A DNA stretch of 64,000 nucleotides, taken from Micromussa lordhowensis (taxonomy: Eukaryota > Cnidaria > Anthozoa > Scleractinia > Lobophylliidae). Below the pieces are notes generated by a model that made no database searches, was not told the origin of the DNA, and saw only the letters and a list, made by a program, of their open reading frames with translations. Below, piece by piece: positions 56,212 to 64,000 of the stretch. Both the position numbers and the translations under genes were made by a program. How positions within the stretch are numbered: the stretch's first letter is position 1; each line of letters begins with the position of its first letter. Location of the stretch: assembly GCA_964020085.1 (NCBI GenBank), contig OZ026596.1, positions 13,261,939 through 13,325,938 of the forward strand. The letters are read 5' to 3'.

Positions 56212-56441
56212 CCATACATTAAGTGCTATGTTATATATTTAGACTTTCTCTTAAACAATCATATAGAGAAAACATACAAACGAAGATGGCACGTGTGCAA
56301 CAACTGCGCAATTGTATCCTGGTCGGGGTACATTTGAACTTGATCAGAGGCACGTGACCAAGAATGAAAAGTCTAGGTATAGAACAATTGCAATTATTGT
56401 AATGTTAACAGCTCGAATGTGGATGTGTCAAATTTTAACAG

Positions 56442-56535
56442 GATATACAAGTACATATGGTGGAGAACGCCGTTCCAAAACTGATGCACTGTTTGAGGCA
56501 CTAGGAACTTCTGATGAACTGTCTTCTGTCATTGG
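56442..56535 (+). CDS. MMAB: MMAB exon 3: adenosyltransferase domain
   Basis: After TTTTAACAG| the exon gives [15 protein letters not shown] and then [17 protein letters not shown], closely matching the conserved GERR and E-x-GT-x-DELSS block of mammalian MMAB and bacterial PduO enzymes. These residues form the first helices around the ATP and cobalamin sites. Exon 3 enters in phase 1 and leaves in phase 2 (ATTGG|GTAATA), matching exon 2. No stop or frameshift is seen in the three exons. The next exon was not found before 64000, although intron 3 includes a whole retrotransposon. Confidence 0.9.
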
Positions 56536-56669
56536 GTAATAAATAAAAATAGCTTCATGAGCTACATATTAGGAAGGAGTTAACATACCCAAGTGTGTTG
56601 TTGAATTATATAAGCACACATTGTCAAGAATTTTGAGAACAACAGAGGAGTATTTCTTGTACCTCTGAA

Positions 56670-56870
56670 AGAGGCTTGTATGGCGTCCTTTAAGAATCAA
56701 GACTACACATATTTTTAATATAGCTACTGTAATACAGCTTGAGAACTATTTAGATAGCTTTTACCTTATTATTAAATAATTCGTATCGTAGTTTGTCAGT
56801 AGGTCCACATCAGCCTCTGGCTGCCCTTAGTCTAACCTACTATACCAAATAAAGTATGTATGTAACAGCT
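56670..56870 (+). repeat. Possible LINE 3' end
   Basis: AGGTCCACATCAGCCTCTGG, CTATACCAAATAAAG and a short (GTAT)n tail resemble a LINE 3' terminus with polyadenylation signal. No coding part remains. Confidence 0.35.
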
Positions 56871-57147
56871 TGATACAGTGACCAAGAAACTCATGTCTGA
56901 TACCCCAGCTGGACTAGTGGATTTTACACTCAGGCCGTTAATCTTGATAAACACATCCTCTAAAGCCTCAGCAACAAAATCAAATGTTTGAAATGTTCAC
57001 CCAACCTTGACATTCAACAAAACTGTTTTGATTTATCATTTTTACCCATGACTTACTACACACATGCACACAACTACAGCCTCAAACAAAACCTATTTTT
57101 TGCACTCACCCTGACAAAAATGCTTACTGTCGCAAATTAAAAGACCG

Positions 57148-57250
57148 TTTCCTCCCCTCCCCTATTGCAATGTTGTTTGTGGTAACACCAGAAGTGCACA
57201 CTTGAGCTGTCAAGCCAAAACAACATTGCACCAGGAGTGGGGAGGGGTCA
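57148..57250. repeat. 103-nt inverted repeat
   Basis: CCTCCCCTCCCCTATTGCAA, TGTTGTTT at the left face AAACAACATTGCACCAGGAG, GGGGAGGGG at the right. Non-coding MITE-like element. Confidence 0.65.
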
Positions 57251-57635
57251 AATTTGTTCCTTTTGGGCACTATGGTTGCATGGCACGAAATTTATAATTG
57301 CACTGAAATGCCTCAACAGTTTTGTCCAGGGTTGTAGCCCTGAGAAATGTTTTTCTGCTCAGAGAGTCCTTACTCTTACTCAGTAGCAGAAGTTCCTTGA
57401 TAATGCCCAGTCGATGACTGCAGTATCCAGACTGCTGCTGTTCAGTAAACCTTTAGAAATAAAAAAAATTGTCTCCTGTTTAAACAAATTTATAAGGTAT
57501 GCATATTTGACAGATTGCCAGGAAATTTGGTCTGAAGATTTCCAAGACATCTTGACAAAAACACTGTTTCTCTGTTTTTCAATAAAGATCTACCACAATG
57601 GCCCTTATCATAACACATATCAGTCAAATTTTGCC

Positions 57636-57700
57636 TTAACTACACAACCGAACACACTCTAAGGTTGAGGCATGGGCGCGTTGGTCAGCTAGACCCAAGA
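57636..57700 (-). repeat. Split direct repeat B2
   Basis: CTACACAACCGAACACACTC to TCAGCTAGACCCAAGA, a near-identical direct copy of B1. Confidence 0.85.
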
Positions 57701-57932
57701 TATGTTTTAATTGTGGGAATAAGCTTACAACAAAGTGGGTAACAGGAACATCAAATAACATCCTACATGCGCCAAAGCGGACATGTAAACCCCAAAAACC
57801 TCTTATTAGGAAAAAATAGGGACCATGTACCCCCGACCAAATGCAGCGGCGCCTCCTTTGGGGTTTTAAGGTCGATATATAAACAACAAAATGAACGATG
57901 AATCAGGTAACGCTATTTCCACAATAAAAAGA

Positions 57933-58030
57933 GCTTTCGCGTACTACGCTCGCACCCAGTTCTCTGTTCCGTGTCGGCAAAATAGTAATTTATGTCAATA
58001 CCGATTATCACAGATTACATATTTTGTCTT
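57933..58030 (-). repeat. Split direct repeat A2
   Basis: TCGCGTACTACGCTCGCACC to TTACATATTTTG. It abuts B1 and is a direct copy of A1 at 61789-61880 with about eight differences. Confidence 0.85.
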
Positions 58031-58093
58031 CGCTACACAACCCGAACACACTCAAACGTTGAGGCATGGGCGCGTTGGTCAGCCAGACCCAAG
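58031..58093 (-). repeat. Split direct repeat B1
   Basis: GCTACACAACCCGAACACAC to CAGACCCAAGAA. It overlaps the end of the recombinase frame and matches B2. Confidence 0.85.
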
Positions 58094-58660
58094 AAAGAAA
58101 GCAAGGTAGAGCTTGAGCTTACAGAGACAGAGCCTTAGAAACTTCAAGCCTATTACCAAGAGAATTTTAACATAAATGTTCTTCACTGTGACTGAGGCCC
58201 AGCGACCATGGCGCTGAAGATGCCTCTTCGAAACACCAGACCTACCAGCTAAAGTAGCTCCACCTGACCTAGCTGAATGAGTGCTAAACTTAGAGATATC
58301 AGGCCCAATATTCGCGAAAGACTTTTTAAAAGACTGCCTATAAGTGGAATAACTAATCGGCTTGTTAACAGAGATAAGGTGCTTATGATTGCGTGAAGCT
58401 AAAATGGCCCTAAAAAGATACTCGTCTGAATTTTCAGGAATCTGGGCCTCCTGCATATACAGCTTAAGTAAACAACACGGACAGGTGCTAGACAACGATT
58501 CAGCAATAACAACTTCCCACAGTTGATCCGTCTTGCTTTTCTCTATGCTGATTGTAACATAGCCCTCATTAAACTGAACATCTCTGCTACGAATGACGTA
58601 TAACTCAGAACCTCTAAGATAGATATATAAGGATAAGAAAGAGGAAACAATAATTATCAA
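58079..58660 (-). CDS. Tyrosine recombinase of the Ngaro/PAT-type element, C-terminal catalytic part
   Basis: A 193-codon frame holds all four expected residues: Arg in YLRGSELYVIRSRDV, HxxR in THSARSGGATLAGRSG, His in LQRHGRWAS and the nucleophile Tyr in TVKNIYVKIL. The CPCCLLKLYMQ block, with clustered cysteines, is usual in this lineage. The enzyme recombines circular element DNA with the target. The N-terminal part (about 58860-58660) is in other frames with hydrophobic shadow reading, so the start is lost or frameshifted. It is the best preserved domain of the element. Confidence 0.85.
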   Translation of the reverse strand: MIIIVSSFLSLYIYLRGSELYVIRSRDVQFNEGYVTISIEKSKTDQLWEVVIAESLSSTCPCCLLKLYMQEAQIPENSDEYLFRAILASRNHKHLISVNKPISYSTYRQSFKKSFANIGPDISKFSTHSARSGGATLAGRSGVSKRHLQRHGRWASVTVKNIYVKILLVIGLKFLRLCLCKLKLYLAFFLGSG

Positions 58661-59263
58661 GAAAATCTAAAAAACATATCAATGAGACAGGCAGCAATGC
58701 ACACAATGCTAAATGCTGAATTGGCATTAAACTCACTCTTTCAAGTAAGTAAAGCCACTTTGTCCTCCAGGCAATACATTTCTTGCGTATAACAATACCA
58801 AAAAGAAACAAGCTTTTCTCATGGGCATACCCCTCTAGGGCGTTTATATATTGCAACATAATATACCCCTCTAGAGTACAAAGTACATGTGATAAACGGG
58901 GCCTCTCCTAGATTCCTCTCTAAGGCATAACATGTTTAACTTGAAATTACTAGCAAATAGTAAGAACTTAAGGCAAATACGCCTTGTCGGCACACCTAGC
59001 CCAAATGGAATCAAAAACAAGGAACTAGAAAGTTTTACGAGATAACTCAGAATCTAATCTGGGAAAGATGCTTAAGTCAAGATGTAAAGCTAATGAAACA
59101 AATGCTAATGGCGTGCTATCAAAAATAGAGTTCTTAGCTTTTCCTCTGATGATTAAATTAGGAAAGTTGGGCCGGATAAGCCAGTCATGGATGAATATAC
59201 TTCAATGTAAACCGTCCGAACATAGAATGTGCCAAAAGTGGGCTGACTTCCAAAGGTGAAAGA

Positions 59264-61058
59264 TCAGAGTTCCTTGAGCACTGAAAAGCTCCATATGCTT
59301 GATAACTTTACATGTTTAACACACGGGGGGCACAGCCAGTTATTATGATGAGACCAATCCTGTGAAAATGCACTAACGCCACTCGAACCAGGCTGGTAAA
59401 ACCTCGAATTAAAGCACTGGATTTTGGCATTGTAGGAACAAGCAAACCTATCGTAAGTATATGGTCCCCATAAGACGTCAAGAGCATTTAAGACTGTATC
59501 ATTGATCATGTAGTCGTCATAATCAATGAAATTGCATATATCATCCGCCATACTATTTAGGTCTCTTGGGATCTATTGCATATCGATAGTTATAGCATTA
59601 AGTAAACAACTTTGATGGATATCCATTGCAAGCTTCTGTAATGCTGTTGTCTTAGACCCAGAATTGACGATCCGGACAACACTCTGATTATCGGTGAACC
59701 ACGTGACCGTCTGGGCTTTCAAAGACTCCACTAAGGCTTTCATAGACAAAGAAACGGCTAACAATTCTCTGAAAGTAGAACTTTCTCAAAATCTGACCAG
59801 TTATGATGGAACATCTTACCCTCAAATTCAATGACACTGCCGCAAGCTGAACCAGAAGCATCAGAATAGACAATCTTCGAAGGTTTGTGCCTGATGGGCC
59901 AAATAGGAGTTCCGTTAAGACTTTTCACATTAGATTTCCAGAAATTCAACTCAGCCAAAGATTCAGACGAAAGACGAATGTAAGAGCTCCAGGTTGGCGA
60001 GTAAAATTCTAGACATAAGCCTAGAGACATTGCAATTGCTAAGAGAGGTGATTTTTCCGCAAACTGGAGAGACAAGTATACGAACTGGATGACAAGGCAA
60101 GGAAATGGCCAAAAGAGCCGCTAAGTCTTCTTGTAAACTGATAATCCGCTTGTCAGTAGCAGAAATTTCAGAAGTGGAAGTGTTGCGAACGGCTCGAGGT
60201 CAAATGATAACCTGAGTGGACTCCCAAACACATTTGGCTTCATTGGGAAGAAAGCCAGATTTACGTAGATCTGCATGTACTTGCAAACTAGTGATTTTTG
60301 CCTTATTCTTGTCCGCAGCGGCTCCAAGTCCATCGTCCAAATAAACCACGATCATCTTTGCTTCAGACCTCCATTTCTTGACTAAAAGCTTGAGTAATTG
60401 AGCTGAACTGAGGCCAAATGGAAGGACAGAAAACTGGAAATATCTGGTGCGTCCGGAGGAAAATGTCCACGCAAATGAGAGGTACTTCCTGTGCTCCAGG
60501 AAAATGTCCACGTGATGATAACCAGTCAAAAGTGAACATAAAATCTCCAGGATTCAAAATCTCTTCAGTGATAGACAAATCTTCACCCCTGAATCTGCAT
60601 TTGTAAAGGAACTGATTAACGTGGCAAAGGTCTAAAATTAGACGCTTTTTGCCCGATTCAGTGACACATCCGTTGATAATGAGATCGTTGATGGCACTTC
60701 CGACGAAAGCTGACTGTTCCAAAGCTGAACTATTATTTCTAGCTGTGGAGGGCGAAGTAATTTGTATAAGCGGTAATTTATAGTCACATTCAATAACGTC
60801 AAGGATAAATTGGGGCATGTGAATGTCATTCCAGAATTTGAGGGCTCCATGAAACTGTCCTTTAACGGACAAATAGTAATCGCCGGAATTGACCTCGAAA
60901 GAATCGCAAGTGATACGAAGAAAAAATATATCATTGTTGTCCTCATGAACAAAATCTTGTTCCAAATCAACGTCCGAAGTGATGCTGGCCGGTATTAGAA
61001 GGACCCGCATTAAAATGCAAACTAGGACAGAAAGTCCTCCAATGATCGGATTTGCCAC
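59264..61058 (-). pseudogene. Ngaro/PAT-type pol: reverse transcriptase and RNase H
   Basis: From right to left: KGQFHGALKFWNDIHMPQFI, KKRLILDLCHVNQFLYKCRF, then FMFTFDWLS where the frame breaks inside RT motif A (60545-60520). It resumes TGYHHVDIFLEHRKYLSFAW, RYFQFSVLPFGLSSAQ and VVYLDDGLGAAADKNK with the active-site DD. RNase H follows: KIVYSDASGSACGSVIEF, a frameshift near 59770, FRELLAVSLSMKA and TWFTDNQSVVRIVNSGSK, with catalytic D, E and D. The C-terminal DIRS-group extension is clear (WGPYTYDRFACSYNAKIQ, FNSRFYQPGSSGVSAF, NNWLCPP). At least two frameshifts and a small deletion disable it. Confidence 0.85.
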
Positions 61059-61662
61059 AAGAAAAGCACAAACCAGAAGCCGATCTCTGAGACAAATGCT
61101 GCAGATTCACGCGTGCAAATAAATTGGTAGCTGCGAAGCGGAAAGTTGCACAGTTGTTGAAGTCAATGCAACATCCCTTCCTTGCTGAATGGAGCGTGAA
61201 TTAATACGCTTTGTGGACCTAGCTGCTCTGGATTCGGCCTTGTATATCTTTTTCTCATCTTTGTCATTGGGGAGATGGTGATGTTTATATTCAAGGACCA
61301 TCTTCCATCCGTACTGTGATTTATCAGCTAGTAGGATTAATTTTTGTCGCTCTTGAAGTAGATCCATACCTTTATCTAAGGCTTGTTTGGTCTTCTCGGT
61401 GTCGTTTGTTCGATGGCAATCTGGGCATCTTCAACGCCATCTTTAATAGCTTTGTTAGATTTGTACAGCTCCTCATTGCTCTTTTTGTTGAAGTGAGGAC
61501 GGAATCTTGCTTCAACCTTTTAATTTCTGATATTTGTTGGGAAGCGATAGACTTGTTAGATCGTTTGAGGTCAGAAATTGAAGAACTCACGAGATCTTTG
61601 ATCTGAACGTGAAGATCCTTGTTGGTTTCAGCGACGACTCTCCTGACGCCTGCTTCATCCAT
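61030..61662 (-). pseudogene. Ngaro/PAT-type gag with coiled coil and zinc knuckle
   Basis: The frame starts MDEAGVRRVVAETNKDLHVQ, a charged amphipathic stretch suited to a coiled coil (SSISDLKRSNKSIASQQISE). It shifts near 61450-61370, continues GMDLLQ-like, [20 protein letters not shown] and [20 protein letters not shown], and shifts again before a complete CCHC knuckle, CFSCGKSDHWRTFC (about 61075-61034). Gag binds element RNA in the particle. Confidence 0.75.
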
Positions 61663-61788
61663 ATCTAGCTAAGGAAAAATAATGAAGAGAAAAAATAAAC
61701 CTTATGGAAAAGGGCTAGTGGTAAGGCTGACCGTAGAATGTCACAACTTTTCCAACCCTCTCATTTTACAAATGTACTACCCATGAGC

Positions 61789-61880
61789 CTTCGCGTACTA
61801 CGCTCGCACCCAGTTTTCTGTTCCGTGTCAGCAAAATATTAATTTATGTCAATACGGATTATCACAAATTACATTTTTTG
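61789..61880 (-). repeat. Split direct repeat A1
   Basis: TTCGCGTACTACGCTCGCAC to AATTACATTTTTTG, upstream of gag on the minus strand and in the same orientation as A2. It marks the 5' end of the element. Confidence 0.85.
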
Positions 61881-61885
61881 ATAGC

Positions 61886-63278
61886 CAAATTTGACAGTGA
61901 AAATCGATTATTAAAGCCACACACTGTTTTGTGGAATAACCACTGGAACTGCAACCAAATTCTATAGTCCATTTTTAACTTGGAAAAATAGTATTTTCCA
62001 TGTCGTAGACATGGATGGGACATTCACTCGATCCTTCGTTCGATCCTTCGCCCACTCTTTCACCGGCTTCCTGTTAGACGTTTTTGTGAATCCGCTGACC
62101 AATGAATAAGACTTTCATGGTCGCAGTGAAGTTCAAGCTATATTCTACCTGAACGATTTCCTTAGCAAGTGATCAGTTTAGATTTTATTATCAATGTTTC
62201 TCATTTGTTCTATGCATTTATGACACAAGTACTCAATATTTGACTGCAGAAATAATCAACATTGAGAAGATTTTTGCACAAATGTCTCTATCTATAGACG
62301 CTACGCCAGAAGTTGCCCGACAACAACACACGACGACACAAAAGGAGTCATGCATATAACCAAACTAACCGCATACTGCTGACTGGTAACTTTTATCCTA
62401 TAGGAAAAGAAAAGAGTATATCTGAGTTAAATAGTTGAGGTAACATGACAAACCCAATGTAAATGCTGAAAATCTCTTTCCCCCATACAGAAAAACTTCT
62501 AGGGACCAATGGATAATTAACTTGTAAATATGAACATATCTACTGTCTCCTCCTGAATGGGTTGAATGTCTCTTGCCAACTGATGAGACAAATATTGAGT
62601 GCTGCTGATGTCAAAGGTGATCGCTCTTTGGTCTGTTGATTAAATCAGTGACAGTTAGAAATCTGTGATATAATCATCATAATGTGTGGGGCATCAGCAT
62701 TCACATGTCAACCATCTCGGTTAGTTAGTGCGTTCAGCCAAAGCAATCTACAACTCTTTAGTCTGGTTGGGAGGGGAATCCCCGTGGTTGCTAAAATTTG
62801 GCTTTAGAGAGATGGCACTTTTTCCTGGCTCCACTGGACAAGAGATCGCCCTTGGAGTATCTGGTGGAATGAGGGATTAGGTTGGAGTAGTATGGGGTCC
62901 TCTTCATTCTGTCATCCAGCGATTGAGGACAGTGTGAGCATGACTGGCGAACCTTTGACCATGTTGTTTAGTTATTAGATCTTGGGGATTTGAACATTTC
63001 TCAAAACGATAACCCGCAAGAGTGGATGCAGGAGTTGATTCAAGCCAAAGATACAGCCAGGGTAACTTCAGTAAGTGCACCACCCAGGGGTTCTTGGCGA
63101 AGTAACTCTGTCTCTAGCTCCTGTAGGACCTTTTTCAGTTACAGGATTCTGTTTAGGGTTGTTGGGTGCCCTATCTCGGAAATGATTTTGTGATTTTCGT
63201 TGACGAGGGTCTTGAATCCAGGGGCAGGTTCTGTTTTAACAATAGCAGGAGGACCCTCTGGAGGGCGCAACTAAATAC
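61886..63278. other. About 1.4 kb without a recognised gene
   Basis: MMAB intron 3 sequence. A small tandem (CGATCCTTCGTTCGATCCTT) is at 62029-62052. The minus strand around 63240-63060 is open (KTEPAPGFKTLVNENHKIIS) but matches no family I recognise. Confidence 0.4.
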
Positions 63279-63425
63279 AAAGGCGGATGAGGCCATCACA
63301 TAAAGTATGGTGGGTTCGACCTTGAGGACCAATGCGGAGGTGTATGATATATTACAAAGGCGGATGAGGCCATCACATAAAGTATGGTGGGTTCGTCCTT
63401 CAGGACCAATGCGCAGGTGTATCTC
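63279..63425. repeat. Tandem duplication of about 74 bp
   Basis: AAGGCGGATGAGGCCATCAC and the next 50 bases are repeated directly (63279 and 63355). The copies differ by a few bases; a junction of about 10 bp separates them. Confidence 0.85.
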
Positions 63426-63429
63426 ACAC

Positions 63430-64000
63430 ACCTGTCAAAAGGCGGCATGTTAAAGGGACACCACTTCCTTGGATGAATAATAAAATCAGCGAAACAATGA
63501 AGGAACAAGACTGGATTCATCGAAAGGCGCAGAAATCAAACTCCTCTCAACACTGGAACACCTATAGGAAACTGAGAAACAAGGTCAACTGCTTAGTTAA
63601 ATCTGCCAAGACTAAGTATTACTGTGACTTGTTTAAGGATGCCAAAGGGAATGCGAAAAAAGTTTGGAATGCGGTCAATGAAGTTTGTTCTTGCAACTCT
63701 ACTTCAGAAAGTGTCCAGTGCATTATTTCTGATGGAATTTAGGACACTACACCTAAATCTATTGCTTCAGCAATGAACAGCTTTTTTGCATCCATTGGTA
63801 AGCGACTGGCTGATAAGATAACAACTACTTGGCCAAGTTGTAATTCAAGTGCAGATTTGCCGAAGTCTCAGTTCCAATTGCCTAACTAGAGGAGTCGTTT
63901 GTGCTTCAGTACCTCCTCGCTCTGAAGACAAACAAGGCGATCGGCTTGGACAAAACTAGAGCAAGATTGCTCAAAAACTCTGTTCATACGATTGCACTAT
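63430..64000 (+). pseudogene. CR1/Jockey-like LINE ORF2, linker and RT start, cut by window end
   Basis: GTPLPWMNNKISETMKEQDW, then HRKAQKSNSSQHWNTYRKLR and KTKYYCDLFKDAKGNAKKVW, form the basic linker between endonuclease and RT of CR1/Jockey-like LINEs. After a TAG at 63740 the frame continues KSIASAMNSFFASIGKRLAD and, after a further break, LLALKTNKAIGLDKTRARLL (RT motif 1). The rest lies beyond the window. No endonuclease is readable upstream, so the copy appears 5'-truncated near 63430. It is in MMAB intron 3. Confidence 0.8.

Larger units (their letters stand above)
57636..61885 (-). mobile_element. Ngaro/PAT-type tyrosine-recombinase retrotransposon with split direct repeats
   Basis: On the minus strand the order is A1 (61880-61789), gag, RT and RNase H, tyrosine recombinase, then B1 (58093-58031), A2 (58030-57933), a spacer and B2 (57700-57636). 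A1 and A2 share CGCGTACTACGCTCGCACCC and the next 70 bp; B1 and B2 share GAGGCATGGGCGCGTTGGTC and flanks. This A1-ORFs-B1-A2-B2 order is the split-direct-repeat design of PAT and Ngaro elements, which integrate by recombinase instead of integrase and make no target duplication. Frameshifts in gag and pol show it is inactive. It sits in MMAB intron 3. Confidence 0.85.

Noticed and set aside
60418..60998. Plus-strand frames opposite the Ngaro/PAT-type RT
   Set aside because: They are antisense shadows; the minus strand carries the RT motifs.
56540..64000. MMAB exon 4
   Set aside because: I looked for the next conserved block (QLEKIQ / LQDVGS-like) on the + strand and found no convincing match; it is probably beyond the window.
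1..64000. CRISPR arrays, operons, rRNA or tRNA genes
   Set aside because: None seen. Tandem and word repeats lack uniform spacers, and the sequence is eukaryotic in character.

Overview
This looks like a nuclear genomic window from an invertebrate animal. It is AT-rich, has GT-AG introns and no prokaryotic gene layout, and most of it is transposable elements in several states of decay. The mix of L1-type and CR1/RTE-type LINEs, Penelope-like elements, Ty3/Gypsy, an Ngaro/PAT-type tyrosine-recombinase retrotransposon, Harbinger and many short inverted-repeat elements suggests an anthozoan cnidarian, probably a stony coral. That assignment is inference from remembered repeat families, not a search result.

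One host gene is recognised with confidence: the 5' part of MMAB, mitochondrial cob(I)alamin adenosyltransferase, on the + strand. Exon 1 is at 43064-43170, exon 2 at about 48935-48978 and exon 3 at 56442-56535. The introns are long and full of transposons. The remaining exons were not found and probably lie beyond 64000.

Layout. 1-2780: mostly featureless, with a weak unrecognised coding stretch. 2781-5515: non-coding TA-flanked element A, followed by a relative's remains (5530-6415). 6533-11467: L1 ORF1, a Penelope GIY-YIG fragment with a hammerhead-like core, and two broken L1 copies. 13920-18821: a two-gene Harbinger transposon (MYB/SANT-like gene plus DDE transposase) carrying an 8-bp-TSD, hAT-like insertion. 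19452-26168: inverted-repeat elements, with element B (22977-25188) nested in another TIR element. 26440-26990: Penelope RT fragment. 28768-30921: element C. 31681-32905: a tandem pair of TTAA-flanked elements. 33595-34359: Harbinger-type MITE with nested MITEs. 35780-42519: Ty3/Gypsy element (minus strand, ACTCA target duplication) split by a LINE, which is itself split by two further insertions. 43064-56535: MMAB exons, hairpin-forming repeats and a second degenerate Gypsy element. 57636-61885: Ngaro/PAT-type element with A1-ORFs-B1-A2-B2 split direct repeats. 63430-64000: the start of another LINE.

The most unusual signal is elements A, B and C. All start with nearly the same 12 bp (CAGTACCGCTCA), sit in TA duplications and appear non-coding. 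Each carries dense arrays of its own short palindromic word: TCTCGAGA, GCAAGAACTTCTTGC and CGTTCGAACG in A; AACGCGTT in B; GCGTGTAATTACACGC in C. In A the words are nested symmetrically from both ends. Nothing familiar to me explains termini that stay constant while the internal word is exchanged.
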